Below, piece after piece: positions 8,785 to 17,955 of a stretch of 64,000 nucleotides of DNA. The stretch spans positions 387,490 through 451,489 of the forward strand of contig NZ_JADPQH010000002.1 of NCBI RefSeq assembly GCF_019173455.1, in the 5' to 3' direction. A program made the position numbers and the translations under genes. The notes beneath the pieces are model-generated. The model had not been told where the DNA came from, did not search any database, and saw only the letters and a program-made list of their open reading frames with translations. This DNA comes from Nesterenkonia sp. Act20. GTDB lineage: Bacteria > Actinomycetota > Actinomycetes > Actinomycetales > Micrococcaceae. How positions within the stretch are numbered: position 1 is the stretch's first letter; the number at the start of each line of letters is the position of its first letter.

Positions 8785-9063
8785 GAGCCAAGTTTGTCAG
8801 ATGCGAACTTGTACCTCACGAACGAAGCTTCAGCGCTGAGTGAGGGACGACGCCAGGATCTACCAAACTCGTTGGTGGCATATTGACCTATCCCTGCATC
8901 AGTCCCCCGCAGCAAACACGAACCTGCCCGGAACCGGACCGCAGTTCTGAAAAGGCGACGCGTATCCAACGCTCACGCGTGCACCAATAGCCTCGGTCCG
9001 AGTATTGATGTCCATGGCGGTTGCTACGGTGTACAAACAGACGAACCAGTCAGGAGAGCGCTC
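8785..9063. promoter_or_regulatory. Divergent intergenic region between nuclease gene and CBASS operon
   Basis: 279 bp containing the promoters of both transcription units. The CBASS side ends with AGGAG at 9052-9056 before the GTG start. No clear operator palindrome was found by eye. Confidence 0.45.
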
Positions 9064-10026
9064 GTGAACGTGACCGATGCCTTCAAGACCTTTCAGGATG
9101 TAGTGAACGCCGACATCGAGCACGTCCGGGAAGCTCGTGCTCGCCGGGACCTTTTCAGGAACGCTTTAAGCACCGAGGGCGATGTCAAAGAGGTCATACC
9201 CTCCGGATCGCTCGCGCGAGGCACCCACAAGGACCCGATCCACGATGTCGACGTGATCGTCGTCTTCGACCAGGACGAACACCCCGAATGGGGAACACCC
9301 GGAACCTCCGCCGCGGACGCTCTTGACTACACGCGCAAGCGTGTCAACAGCCTGCTCGGCGCGACGAACGGCACCTACGATCATTCCGTCCGCCTGTCAC
9401 GGTGGCGCAACCACGCCGTCAAGTGTTTCCTGGATGACCCTGAGAATCCTGATGCGTTCACAGTAGACGCTATGCCTGCGCTTAGGCGCGACGGAAGACT
9501 CCTCATCCCTGAAGCACTATCAAAGGACTGGATCGCCTGCGATCCCGAGTTCCTGATCGCAGAGAGCGCGAATCGGCACGCGGAGTGGAGTAAGTTCTCC
9601 GGTACAGTTCGGATGCTCAAGTGGTGGGCTGCTGAGCAAGACACCAAAATCAAATCTCTCGTCATGGAGGTCCTTGCACTCGACTTACTACCGACAAATT
9701 TCAATCAGCCCGCTGCAATCCGGCAGTTCTTCGTCAGCGCTTGCTACCAGATCGAGGGCGGGACCGAAGTCTCCGATCCTGCCGGCCTTTGCGGACCGAT
9801 TCAGCGTGACATCGACTACGGTGCGTTCACCGACTCCCTAAGGTCCGCACGCGACAACGCCGTCAAGGCGTTCAACGCGCAGACCAACAACGACACCACT
9901 GCCGCAATCGAGCACTGGGGTGAAGTGTTTGGTGACGTTTTCCCGAAGCCCTCCTCCAACGGTGGCTCGGCGCCTGCAGCCGTCCTCTCAACGCCCCGCC
10001 AGGTGAAGGACACACCACAGGGATGA
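9064..10026 (+). CDS. CBASS CD-NTase (cGAS/DncV-like nucleotidyltransferase)
   Basis: 320 residues; GTG 9064 with AGGAG 7 bp upstream. The nucleotidyltransferase signature is complete: Gly48-Ser49 in PSGSLARGT, the metal ligands Asp61 and Asp63 in HDVDVIVVF, and a third Asp at 135 in FTVDAMP. The helical C-terminal OAS1-C-like part follows (VRMLKWWAAEQ). The enzyme should make a cyclic di- or trinucleotide alarm signal upon phage infection; which one cannot be read here. The C-terminus ends TPQG. A terminal Gly fits conjugation by an E1/E2 system, as known for type II CBASS. The stop overlaps the E2 start (ATGA), so the genes are translationally coupled. Confidence 0.92.
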   Translation: MNVTDAFKTFQDVVNADIEHVREARARRDLFRNALSTEGDVKEVIPSGSLARGTHKDPIHDVDVIVVFDQDEHPEWGTPGTSAADALDYTRKRVNSLLGATNGTYDHSVRLSRWRNHAVKCFLDDPENPDAFTVDAMPALRRDGRLLIPEALSKDWIACDPEFLIAESANRHAEWSKFSGTVRMLKWWAAEQDTKIKSLVMEVLALDLLPTNFNQPAAIRQFFVSACYQIEGGTEVSDPAGLCGPIQRDIDYGAFTDSLRSARDNAVKAFNAQTNNDTTAAIEHWGEVFGDVFPKPSSNGGSAPAAVLSTPRQVKDTPQG

Positions 10027-10637
10027 GTCGTGTCGAGGTTTCGAACGCCGACACTGGGACTACGTCAAGTAGCCCCGCGCTTTGGACTGAGCACGAGCCC
10101 TTGCGACTCAAGCGCGACCAGAAAGAGGTCCGGGCATTCGCACCCCTCCTCGAGTACCAGAGCCCTTCAGAGGATGGTCTTCCGCACGGCGGATGGGTCG
10201 GCGAGCTGCCACGATGGCCGTTTGACCGACCCCAGCCCGAACGTCTCGATGAGCTGCTCGGACCCCGTGAGTTGAAAGTTCTCATCGCCTACTCGGCCGC
10301 GCATCCAATGGTTCCGCCGCTCATCTATCCCATATACCCGGAGCCGTCGGTCTGGGAAGAGACGCAGTCTGCATGGCATGTCGCGCCAGGCGGATCACTG
10401 TGTCTCCTCCAAAGCGACGGCGGTTGGCAGCCCGAAGCAAGCCTCACCGAGCTTTTAGCAAAGGCCTCGGGATGGCGAATCGAGTACGCCTTGATGAAGG
10501 CGGAAGTCATTGATCGAATGTCAGTCAACGGCCTCGTCTCCGACCCAGCCCACGACCATCTGATCAAGGAAGCCGGTCAGCAGAAGACCGTGACATCGGA
10601 TTTTGCCGGCAAGGAAGGCACCAATGTCCCCGGATGA
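10023..10637 (+). CDS. CBASS stand-alone E2-like conjugating protein
   Basis: 204 residues, ATG overlapping the CD-NTase stop. The UBC-like fold is indicated by YPEPSVW, then WHVAPGGSLCLLQSDGGW, in which Cys127 is the predicted catalytic cysteine and Trp118-His119 the conserved pair found in bacterial E2 domains of type II CBASS and related operons. About 80 C-terminal residues are helical (LTELLAKASGW, YALMKAEVID). In most type II CBASS loci this domain is fused to the E1 as Cap2; here it is its own gene. Expected role: accept the CD-NTase C-terminus from the E1 and attach it to a target, priming signal synthesis. Confidence 0.85.
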   Translation: MSRVEVSNADTGTTSSSPALWTEHEPLRLKRDQKEVRAFAPLLEYQSPSEDGLPHGGWVGELPRWPFDRPQPERLDELLGPRELKVLIAYSAAHPMVPPLIYPIYPEPSVWEETQSAWHVAPGGSLCLLQSDGGWQPEASLTELLAKASGWRIEYALMKAEVIDRMSVNGLVSDPAHDHLIKEAGQQKTVTSDFAGKEGTNVPG

Positions 10638-11922
10638 TCCTTACATCCTGATGCCAGGAGACGCGTTCACAAAAATTGAGGGCTCAGCGCTTTCGCAGGG
10701 GGCGCTGGTGCTCCGCCACGCGCCCGCAGACGACATGTACGTCGTCGACACCGTAGAAACCGCCGAAGGAATGCGTTTCCGGACCACGGTCTCTCGCGAA
10801 TACACCGCGCTTCGTGCAGGAGACGCACACCGTGCGGCCCAATGGATCCGAGTGACATCAAGCGATGCCCATGCCCTGCACGCCGTGATGTCCAAGCGCC
10901 CCAACGCCTCTATTGAGTTCGAGGACTTCAAGGAGATGGTGCCTAAAGTTTCCGACCCGGGCAACAAACTGGGCATCCTGGTCACCTACAACTCAGAACT
11001 TGCATCGGAGCTCCAAGATGTAGGCGCGGGCGAGTTCGCGGGATGGGCTGTGCGACGTAGCGGAGTTCACCCACTCCGCATCGCAGTAGAACCGGCAACT
11101 ACGGGGTTGACCCAACTGTCCGGCAAATGGCCAATCGAACAACTCGCGAACAATAGCGTGATGGTCGTAGGCTGCGGAAGCATTGGCGGCGCGGCAGTTC
11201 AGGCCCTCGCAGCGTACGGAGTCGGCAATGTGGAACTCGTTGATCCAGATCGCTTCTTATGGCATAACATCCTCCGCCACATCCTCGGGAAAGAAAGCGT
11301 GGGGCGATTCAAGGTATCGGCGTTGAAGGACCACCTCGCCACGCACTGGCCTCAACAGAGTGTAGTTGCCCACCGACTCGATGCGGTCGCCGATGCCCAC
11401 TACATGCGCCCGATCCTCGACCGGGTTGATTTGGTGCTCTGTGCCGCGGACGGCATCGCTCCGAGGCGAGTCGCCAGCCATCTTGCACGCCGTGCTAGGA
11501 AGCCTGCGGTACTAGCCTGCGTACTCGACAACGGCGCAATCGGCGAAATCATCAGGCTGCGACCCTCGCCGCGCTATGGCTGCCTGCTCTGTCTCCGCCA
11601 ACACCTCGCGGATCGAGGAGTGATGGACGCTGAGGCCGACCAGGAACTCGATTACGGGACCGGACAAGTGCACCGACCTATGACTGCCGTACCGCCTGAT
11701 CTCAACTACGTCGGGACTTTGGCCGCAAAGGTAGCTGTCGCGACACTGCTTGAATCGCTGCACGGAGATCACACCCAACAGCTTCCCGGCGAACATGCCA
11801 TCTTCGGTCTCCGACCAGCAGGTGACCTCGCGGCCCCGTTCGATCTCAATCATGTCGGAGATGTTCGCTGGTCTAGCCTGCCTGAGCCACGCGCATCGTG
11901 CCCAACCTGCTCTCCAGGATGA
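10624..11922 (+). CDS. CBASS stand-alone E1-like ThiF/HesA-family adenylating protein
   Basis: 432 residues from ATG 10624, which has AAGGAAGG upstream and overlaps the E2 end by 14 bp. Residues 1-160 form an N-terminal domain I do not recognise. A ThiF-type Rossmann domain follows: VVGCGSIGGAAVQAL (181-195) binds ATP, GNVELVDPDRF binds the nucleotide ribose, and NILRHILG provides the Arg/Asn of E1 enzymes. CLLC (320-323) may supply the catalytic or a zinc cysteine. It should adenylate the CD-NTase C-terminal glycine and hand it to the E2. The stop overlaps the JAMM protease start, again indicating coupling. Confidence 0.88.
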   Translation: MSPDDPYILMPGDAFTKIEGSALSQGALVLRHAPADDMYVVDTVETAEGMRFRTTVSREYTALRAGDAHRAAQWIRVTSSDAHALHAVMSKRPNASIEFEDFKEMVPKVSDPGNKLGILVTYNSELASELQDVGAGEFAGWAVRRSGVHPLRIAVEPATTGLTQLSGKWPIEQLANNSVMVVGCGSIGGAAVQALAAYGVGNVELVDPDRFLWHNILRHILGKESVGRFKVSALKDHLATHWPQQSVVAHRLDAVADAHYMRPILDRVDLVLCAADGIAPRRVASHLARRARKPAVLACVLDNGAIGEIIRLRPSPRYGCLLCLRQHLADRGVMDAEADQELDYGTGQVHRPMTAVPPDLNYVGTLAAKVAVATLLESLHGDHTQQLPGEHAIFGLRPAGDLAAPFDLNHVGDVRWSSLPEPRASCPTCSPG

Positions 11923-12431
11923 AAGCCACGAGAGGAGCTCGCCGTGTGGTGATTGACGACGTCGCACTCACCACGATGGTCCGCGAAGCGGCGCGGTCCG
12001 TAGATGGACTCGAAACCGGGGGGATCTTGCTAGGAGTCGACTCGACGGACGGGATGCTCATCCGACACGCCGGCGGTCCCGGGCCCAAGGCGCAACGTGG
12101 CGAACGCACTTTTTTGCGTGACCTCGACCATGCCCAAAATCTCGCGCGATCAGCCTGGGCAGAAGACGGCAGCCAATGGGTTGGCGAATGGCATACCCAT
12201 CCAACTGGAGGGCCTTCTCCCAGCGAGGTCGACTGTCGCTCCTACATGCGCCATCTGAACGACGTTGACTTGGGGTTTGAAGAGTTCGTCGCCATCATCG
12301 CCGGGTTCGATTCGTCTGGCGGTGTCATCCTGGCCACCTGGTTGATCGAACGGGACCGAATCCGACCCGTTGCCGCCGAGAAACTGACCCCGTCATTCCT
12401 TCAGACAAATTCTCGACGAAGAAAACCTTGA
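11919..12431 (+). CDS. CBASS JAMM/MPN metalloprotease (Cap3-like)
   Basis: 170 residues from ATG 11919, in an ATGA overlap with the E1 stop; GTG 11898 is an alternative start. The JAMM zinc site is complete: Glu32 in GLETGGILLG, then H-x-H-x7-S-x2-D with His92, His94, Ser102 and Asp105 (WHTHPTGGPSPSEVD). By analogy with Cap3, it removes conjugates between the CD-NTase and its targets, and so tunes the alarm signal. The gene is the fourth of five in a tightly packed operon. Confidence 0.9.
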   Translation: MKATRGARRVVIDDVALTTMVREAARSVDGLETGGILLGVDSTDGMLIRHAGGPGPKAQRGERTFLRDLDHAQNLARSAWAEDGSQWVGEWHTHPTGGPSPSEVDCRSYMRHLNDVDLGFEEFVAIIAGFDSSGGVILATWLIERDRIRPVAAEKLTPSFLQTNSRRRKP

Positions 12432-12471
12432 CGTAGCCCCGGCTTGCAACCGACATGCATGAGGAGATGCC

Positions 12472-13767
12472 ATGACAACCAGTTCTTCCGCTCCCGACCC
12501 AGCCGGCCCTGTCTTCATTTCATACCGCCAGGAGGACGGCACGGATATAACCGCAGAGCTCGCCTGGCTCCTTCGAGCCGCTGGCATCCCAGTGTGGCGG
12601 GACCGAGATGATCTGCCGCCGGGCGACACCGAGGTTCGACTCCAACAAGCGATCGCTGCCGGAATCTCGGCCGGCGTTCTCGTAACAACGCCAGACGTGG
12701 CGAACAGCAGAGTCGTCAAGATGTTGGAAGCCCCGCATCTCCTGCAGCTACACCGAGACCACGAAGTCTTCGCCCTTGGCATCGCAAACTCGGTCCGAAC
12801 AACGAACGCCGGAACTGACTACGACGCACCCGACCGGCTACTAGAACTCCGCCCTGGAACGCTGAGTGGGGTCAACCAGCAGCCGACCCATCGAGACGGC
12901 CTACTGGCATTGACCCGCGGTTTGGTATGGCACCGGATTGCATCTCTGCGCGAGCGAGTCCAGGACTCCGACCAGACGTTCCGCCTCAGCCTCCAGACGA
13001 GGAACACGCCGCAGGTCTATGACCGGACCGGTGATGAACTCGACATCCGTCTCCGACCTTCCGACCACGATAGGCTCCCCAGCGGCGATGGGCTCAGAGA
13101 CCTCAAGGACATCGTGGGACTACTTCCAGATGCCGTGACCCGCTCAGGCGCAGACTGCGTTCGAGTCAGTGGGGGAGCACATTTGTCTGTGGCTTTCGCC
13201 GTCGCGGCGGCGCTCCCGTCATCCCGAGTTGGACACATGGTCATACTGGACCAACGGGGAGACATTTGGGCGAGCGATGGCGAAGCACGGTTTATTGCAC
13301 AACCTCATGTGCAGATGGAAAACGAGGGGGTTAACCCGTCTGCTTCAAGTGCCGGCCGTCCCTCTGTCGCCATATATGTGGACCTTCTACCCCAGCGGAG
13401 CGATACCGCCTTCACCCGCTATATCGAAGACAACCGTTCACTTCTTGTCGCCTGGCGCCATCTCACGAGCTCGCGCGGTGCGGTTCTCAACCCTTCGGAC
13501 GGGGGTTTGATCGCTGCTGATGTGGCCGCCCGCATCCGTGAACTTTCTTACGAGAACTCCAACGCAGAAGTGCACCTCCTGCTGCGATGCCCATTCCCGC
13601 TCGCGCTTCTCATTGGGCGGTTGACCAACACCCTGCGGGTCACGGTCTATGAGTGGGACGACTCCGACCCCACCGGAGAGGACGACTACCGCGCAAGATA
13701 CGTCCCGTCCCTCCGGGTGCGGGCTGCAGCAACCGCGGGTGCGATCGAGGAAGTGCTTCTCCCTTAG
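12472..13767 (+). CDS. CBASS effector: TIR-SAVED protein
   Basis: 431 residues; GAGGAG precedes the ATG. Residues 13-100 are a TIR domain: VFISYRQEDG, IPVWRDRDDLPPG and a predicted catalytic Glu86 in VVKMLEAP. The C-terminal half (about 185-431) has the SAVED sensor layout: RVSGGAHLSVAFAVAAALP, VAIYVDLLP, and EVHLLLRCPFPLALLIGRLTN followed by VTVYEWDDS. In characterised TIR-SAVED effectors, ligand binding to SAVED causes filament assembly and TIR destruction of NAD+, killing the infected cell. The 40-bp gap and own ribosome-binding site suggest it is the last gene of the CBASS operon but separately tuned. Confidence 0.9.
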   Translation: MTTSSSAPDPAGPVFISYRQEDGTDITAELAWLLRAAGIPVWRDRDDLPPGDTEVRLQQAIAAGISAGVLVTTPDVANSRVVKMLEAPHLLQLHRDHEVFALGIANSVRTTNAGTDYDAPDRLLELRPGTLSGVNQQPTHRDGLLALTRGLVWHRIASLRERVQDSDQTFRLSLQTRNTPQVYDRTGDELDIRLRPSDHDRLPSGDGLRDLKDIVGLLPDAVTRSGADCVRVSGGAHLSVAFAVAAALPSSRVGHMVILDQRGDIWASDGEARFIAQPHVQMENEGVNPSASSAGRPSVAIYVDLLPQRSDTAFTRYIEDNRSLLVAWRHLTSSRGAVLNPSDGGLIAADVAARIRELSYENSNAEVHLLLRCPFPLALLIGRLTNTLRVTVYEWDDSDPTGEDDYRARYVPSLRVRAAATAGAIEEVLLP

Positions 13768-14084
13768 TCGTCTTGAACAGTGCCGAAGAGCACCTTGCGC
13801 TCGAATGCCGACGACTCCACGCGTGATACTCCTCCATGACACTCCTCTCACGACACCCTTGAGCTTCCTGCAATTCGGATGTCTGTCTTACCTAAGGGCT
13901 CGTACTGAGCCTTACAGTGGCCCCTGCCACAGCATCGAGGATGCAAGCCTCACCCTCTAGAGAGCACGCCTGACGAGCGCTACCGTGGCGGCCTCGATGG
14001 CCACTGTTCCTCTGGATCAGTTTCCCGAGCCCTCATTCGTGCTGGCGTGCTTCTGCCCCGGCCGCTCGCTTTAATGTTACGCAT
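13768..14084. other. Spacer between CBASS and HipBA
   Basis: About 320 bp. I see no gene and no clear terminator hairpin with a T-run; the end of the region leads into the hipB promoter. Confidence 0.4.
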
Positions 14085-14108
14085 CTTGCACTTTCATGAA
14101 TGTGCAAG
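14085..14108. promoter_or_regulatory. hipB operator candidate (7-bp inverted repeat)
   Basis: CTTGCAC and GTGCAAG are perfect inverted arms with 10 bp between them, 13 bp before the hipB ATG. HipB-type antitoxins repress their own operon through such palindromes, so this is a likely autoregulatory operator. Confidence 0.6.
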
Positions 14109-14121
14109 TACGGTGACATTT

Positions 14122-14424
14122 ATGAGGAAGCTGAACAACGTTCGCGAACTCGGACTCGCGATCCGCGATGCCCGCAGATCCGAAGGACTGACCCAGGTGG
14201 CTTTGAGCCAGAAGGCCAACGTCTCGCGGCGCTGGTTGATCTCGGTGGAGAACGGGGAGGCCAAGTCCCCGGATGCAACCAAGCTCTTCGACACGTTGCG
14301 GGCCTTGGATCTAAGCTTCGGGATCTTCTCTCCTGAGGAGGCTCCGACACGACAGCCGAGCCAGGAAGCTCTCGATGCGCTGCGCCTCATGGACGGCCCA
14401 GATGACATGGAGCAGCCCTCGTGA
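14122..14424 (+). CDS. hipB: HipB-like XRE-family antitoxin
   Basis: 100 residues. I start at ATG 14122 (MRKLNNVRELG), after the palindromic operator; the frame extends upstream through the promoter and should not be used. The XRE HTH spans GLAIRDARRSEGLTQVALSQ and KANVSRRWLISVENGEAKS, followed by the HipB-like helix LFDTLRALDLSFGIFSP. By family it binds DNA as a dimer and neutralises the HipA kinase. The stop overlaps the hipA start by 4 bp (GTGA), as usual for toxin-antitoxin pairs. Confidence 0.9.
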   Translation: MRKLNNVRELGLAIRDARRSEGLTQVALSQKANVSRRWLISVENGEAKSPDATKLFDTLRALDLSFGIFSPEEAPTRQPSQEALDALRLMDGPDDMEQPS

Positions 14425-15698
14425 CCAAGGTTCTCAACGTCCTGCTCTACAACGAACACGTCGCTGACCTTCATGAGACCCGCGGAGGTTCCTTCCAGCT
14501 GCAGTACCTCGCCGAGGACCTGCCGACACCGGTGTCGCTGTCCATGCCCACTGCAGTGCTCACCCACGGCAACCGGACGGTGCGTCCGTTCCTGGAGGGC
14601 CTGCTCCCGGATCGGGCTGACGTCAGGGAGGCAATGGGCGCCAAGTACGGCGTTTCTGGCTCCAACCCGTTCTCTCTGTTGCGGCACATCGGCGAGGACT
14701 GCGCTGGCGCGGTCCAGTTCGTCCACCCCGATCGTCGTGATGCGGTGCTCTCCGGCTCTGGTGAGCTACATCCACTCTCAGAGCGCGACATCGCGAGTCG
14801 TCTCCGCGAGCTCAGGGCTGATGCAGCCACCAGCTGGGTCGCCACCCAGGAGCACTGGTCCCTAGGCGGCGCTCAGTCGAAGTTCGCGGTGCGTGAGATC
14901 GACGGCCGGTTCTTCAGCGTCACCGGAGCCGAACCCACGACCCACATCATCAAGCCAGGAATCTCCGAGCTCCACGACCAGGCCTTGAACGAGCACATCT
15001 CGATGGGCGCGTTGCGCAGGATGGGTCTCTCCGCGGCCAAGACCCGGTTCCGACGGTTCGAGGATCAGTTTGCGCTGATCGTGACCCGTTTCGACCGCCG
15101 GCGAGGTCAAGATGGGCGACTGGTACGCATCCACCAGGAGGACATGTGCCAGGCGCTCTCGGTCTACCCCCGAGCCAAATACGAGTCCAGCGGGGGACCC
15201 CGTGCGGTAGACATCGTGGAACTGCTGCGTGAGACCTCAGGTCGACGCGGGCCGGCGAACATCAAGCCGTTCATCGATGGACTCATCGCCAACTACCTGC
15301 TGGGCGCCCCGGATGCTCACGCGAAGAACTACGGCGTCATGCTCGCCCCCGACCGGGTGGCCCTGACGCCGCTCTACGACGTCGCCTCGGGCTATCCATA
15401 CGACGCATCGACACAGACGGGTCTGAATTCCGCGGCGATGAAGATCGGCCGAGAGTCCCAGCTCGGCAAAATCGAACCGCGCCACTGGCAGCGCTTCGCC
15501 GCAGAGACGGGCCTTGATGCAGGACTCCTCTGCGCCCGGGTCTACGAGCTCGCCACGATCCTGCCTGACGCGGTCAGCGACGTGATCCGCGCTGAGACGG
15601 CAGACGTCTATGAACTAGGACAGAGGTTCCTGGATAAGCTCAGTTTGATGAGTGAGGTCACGCGCAACCAGTACTCCGCGTTTCGACCCGCTCCATGA
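14421..15698 (+). CDS. hipA: HipA-like serine/threonine kinase toxin
   Basis: 425 residues; GTG start inside the hipB stop. The N-terminal subdomain (VLLYNEHVADL, PFLEGLLPD, GEDCAGAVQF) matches HipA. The kinase part has HIIKPGISE, NEHISMGALRRMGL, the catalytic loop GAPDAHAKNYG with Asp298, and the metal-binding Asp320 in LTPLYDVASGYPY. The length is that of full HipA proteins and all kinase motifs are intact, so the toxin should be active. Known HipA proteins phosphorylate glutamyl-tRNA synthetase and cause growth arrest; the target here is unknown. Confidence 0.92.
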   Translation: MTKVLNVLLYNEHVADLHETRGGSFQLQYLAEDLPTPVSLSMPTAVLTHGNRTVRPFLEGLLPDRADVREAMGAKYGVSGSNPFSLLRHIGEDCAGAVQFVHPDRRDAVLSGSGELHPLSERDIASRLRELRADAATSWVATQEHWSLGGAQSKFAVREIDGRFFSVTGAEPTTHIIKPGISELHDQALNEHISMGALRRMGLSAAKTRFRRFEDQFALIVTRFDRRRGQDGRLVRIHQEDMCQALSVYPRAKYESSGGPRAVDIVELLRETSGRRGPANIKPFIDGLIANYLLGAPDAHAKNYGVMLAPDRVALTPLYDVASGYPYDASTQTGLNSAAMKIGRESQLGKIEPRHWQRFAAETGLDAGLLCARVYELATILPDAVSDVIRAETADVYELGQRFLDKLSLMSEVTRNQYSAFRPAP

Positions 15699-16218
15699 CA
15701 ACAGGGTGGACTGAAGACGTCCCTACGAGACAATGACATCCGCTTCCTGAAGGACTAACACCGCCTTCTTCAGGACCACGGTGGGTAGACGCTGGTCTCG
15801 GGGGGAGGCGTGGCTGATCTCGATGGCGGACCGGGTCATGAGCATTGGCACAGCCTGGGTCGAAACCATCACGACGTCGCTGAGCCCTATGGCAGCAGGC
15901 TAGGTGGGATCTCTGCTCTGTTGAAGCTTTCTCGTGCCCAACGGCCGCCTGGCAACCTCGACATGCGGTACCTGCTCGTCGACGCTGAGGCCTGAGCCTA
16001 TGCCGTGCCTCTGGGACCGGTGGTGCAAGGTGGGACTTCAACCCGTAGAGACTGCCTGCAGGCAACGTTGCCCCTCCATAGGTGGGTAGATATCTGGCTA
16101 CCTATCAATCTCCCCGTCCACCTATCTACCCATCTATCTATGCCTACCGTTCCACCGGATACTTGGTCTATTCCACCATTCGGGAGACCACCTTCTGGCG
16201 CGGTCCAGGAGGGCAGCC
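15699..16218. other. Decayed region with an unknown-domain fragment and an inverted repeat
   Basis: Apart from the fragment at 15810-15995, the region carries GGTGGGTAGATA (16081-16092) and the near-reverse complement TATCTACCCATC about 40 bp on, with several CCTATC repeats between. These look like a former regulatory region. No intact gene is visible. Confidence 0.4.
15810..15995 (+). pseudogene. Fragment of an unrecognised domain, copy 1
   Basis: A 61-codon frame whose second half reads EPYGSRLGGISALLKLSRAQ and then LDMRYLLVDAEA before the stop. About two thirds of the residues match the fragment at 22003-22206. No family is recognised. Both copies lie near XRE/HipB-type sequences, and the present copy has lost its C-terminal part, so I treat it as a remnant. 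Confidence 0.5.
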
Positions 16219-17531
16219 CTAGACCGCGTGGACGACCGGCAGCTCGTCCCAATGGGTTGTATACCGAGGGCTCCGCATCTCGCGGCGCATCTCCCACGCA
16301 GGACCAGTCTTTAACCCCGCTGCACCGAGGCCGATAGCCGGTTGATCGAGCTTCGCACGGATTGACTCGATCAACGGACCGATCCCGCGATCCTCGTGCG
16401 CATCGGCAAACAAGTCAAAGGTCGGTTCCAACCCAGTCTTTCGGAGATCTGTCACGACCACCCCAGCACGGGCATAGCGTACCCCCTCGTGGATCTTCGG
16501 CAGAATCGATTTCACCGCTCGCGTCAAGATCACTGGGTCCGCCGTGGCACTGGGCAGCTTGATCGTCACCGACGGTCCATGGGCACCGTCAGCGTTGAAG
16601 TGGCTGGTCATCGCCCACACAGTGACGACCTTGGCCTGACGATGATGCTTCTGCAGCCGTGCCGAGGCACGCTGGGCATAGATCCCGAGCACCTGCTCCA
16701 TCGTGGCCCGAGTGGTCACCGGCTCAGAGAAGGACCGGGAGAAGATCAGTTGGTCCTTGATCTCTGTGGCTTCCTCGAAGGGCAGGCACGGCACCCCACG
16801 CAGTTCCAAGACCAGGCGCATCATGACGATGCTGAACCGGTCCCTGATCATCACCGGGTCAGCATCCCGGAACTGTTGGATCGTCTCGATGCCCATTGCG
16901 TTGAACCGCTTGGCCATGCGGCCGGCGATCCCCCACACCTCATCGACGGGAGGGTGGAGAGGAGCTGCTCTCGATGCCGCTCGGGCACGGATTCCCAGAC
17001 ACACACCCCACCTAGATGGTCGAGCTTCTTGGCCGCCCGGTTGCTGAGCTTGGCCAAGACCTTGGTGCGTCCGATCCCCACGCACACCGGTAGACCCAGG
17101 TGTTTCCAGAGCCGGTCCTTCACCATCTTCGCCCAGCTCAGAAGTTCAGACATGGTGCCGCGGACTTTCACGAACGCCTCATCGATCGAATACTGCGCCA
17201 CCTCCGGCGCGCAGTCCTGCAGGACCGAGATAAAGCGATCCGACATTTGGCCGTAGAGCTCGTAGTTCGAGGACTTCGCCACCAGGTTCAGCCGTTCGGC
17301 CGAGGCTGCGAGTTTGAACCACGGCTCCCCCATCGGGATACCCAGCGCCTTCGCTTCCCTGCTCAACGCGACGCAGCAACCGTCGTTGTTTGATAGCACC
17401 ACTACGGGCCGGTCCCGGAGTTTGGGGTCAAAGACTCGCTCGGCCGAGACGTAGAAGCTGTTGACATCGATGAGGCCGATGAAATCGCGGCCCTCAAGCG
17501 CAGTCGGGTCGGCTACACGTTGTGGATACAC
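16219..17531 (-). pseudogene. umuC: UmuC-like Y-family DNA polymerase, interrupted by a one-base deletion
   Basis: Two overlapping frames together cover a complete UmuC of about 435 residues. The first (from ATG 17531) has the Y-family palm: [18 protein letters not shown] with the metal Asp, [20 protein letters not shown], and YSIDEAFV with Asp-Glu. The frame breaks near 16949, after EQLLSTLP, where the family continues [15 protein letters not shown]. That continues in the other frame together with the little-finger region and a C-terminal DUF4113-like tail. Restoring one G rejoins them. Either the polymerase is dead or there is a sequence error. The start overlaps the umuD end by 19 bp. Intact UmuC would copy damaged DNA under SOS control. 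Confidence 0.88.
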
Positions 17532-17941
17532 TTGAGGACGACTCCCCAGATATCGAGTTCAGACAGCTCCTGAACCTCGATCGGAGGGTAGGAAGGGTTC
17601 TCCGCTTGGAGCACCACTCCCCCATTGATGAGCCTCAGCCGCTTCACGGTCATTTCACCGTCGAGAATAGCGATCACCACGGACATGTCTCCCGCGGTCA
17701 GTGAGCGATCCACGATCAATTCATCGCCGTCACTGATCCCCGCACCTTCCATTGAGTCACCCGAGACCCGGACGAGGAAAGTGCTGTTGAGATCTCGGAT
17801 GAGGTACTCAGAGAGGTTGATCGGAGCCGTCTGGTAATCCTGGGCCGGGGACGGATAGCCCGCCGCCACAGACTCCGGAGCCCGCAAGAGGCCCCGAGCT
17901 ACGTCGGTCTCATCGAGACTCTGGATCTGTTCGATACGCAT
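17513..17941 (-). CDS. umuD: UmuD-like S24 self-cleaving SOS protein
   Basis: 142 residues from ATG 17941, chosen because GAGG lies just upstream and the palindromic SOS box ends before it; the frame also reads 13 codons further up into that box. The LexA/UmuD peptidase core is present: Ser in [13 protein letters not shown], Lys in [10 protein letters not shown], and a cleavage-region Ala-Gly near AAGYPSPA. After RecA-stimulated self-cleavage it would activate the umuC product. The umuD-umuC order and overlap match typical mobile SOS mutagenesis operons. Confidence 0.9.
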   Translation of the reverse strand: MRIEQIQSLDETDVARGLLRAPESVAAGYPSPAQDYQTAPINLSEYLIRDLNSTFLVRVSGDSMEGAGISDGDELIVDRSLTAGDMSVVIAILDGEMTVKRLRLINGGVVLQAENPSYPPIEVQELSELDIWGVVLKCIHNV

Positions 17942-17955
17942 GGGAGCCTCAGTAT

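Noticed and set aside
14421-15698. HipA considered inactive like its neighbouring fragments
   Set aside because: Kinase catalytic loop and metal-binding Asp are intact and the length is normal.
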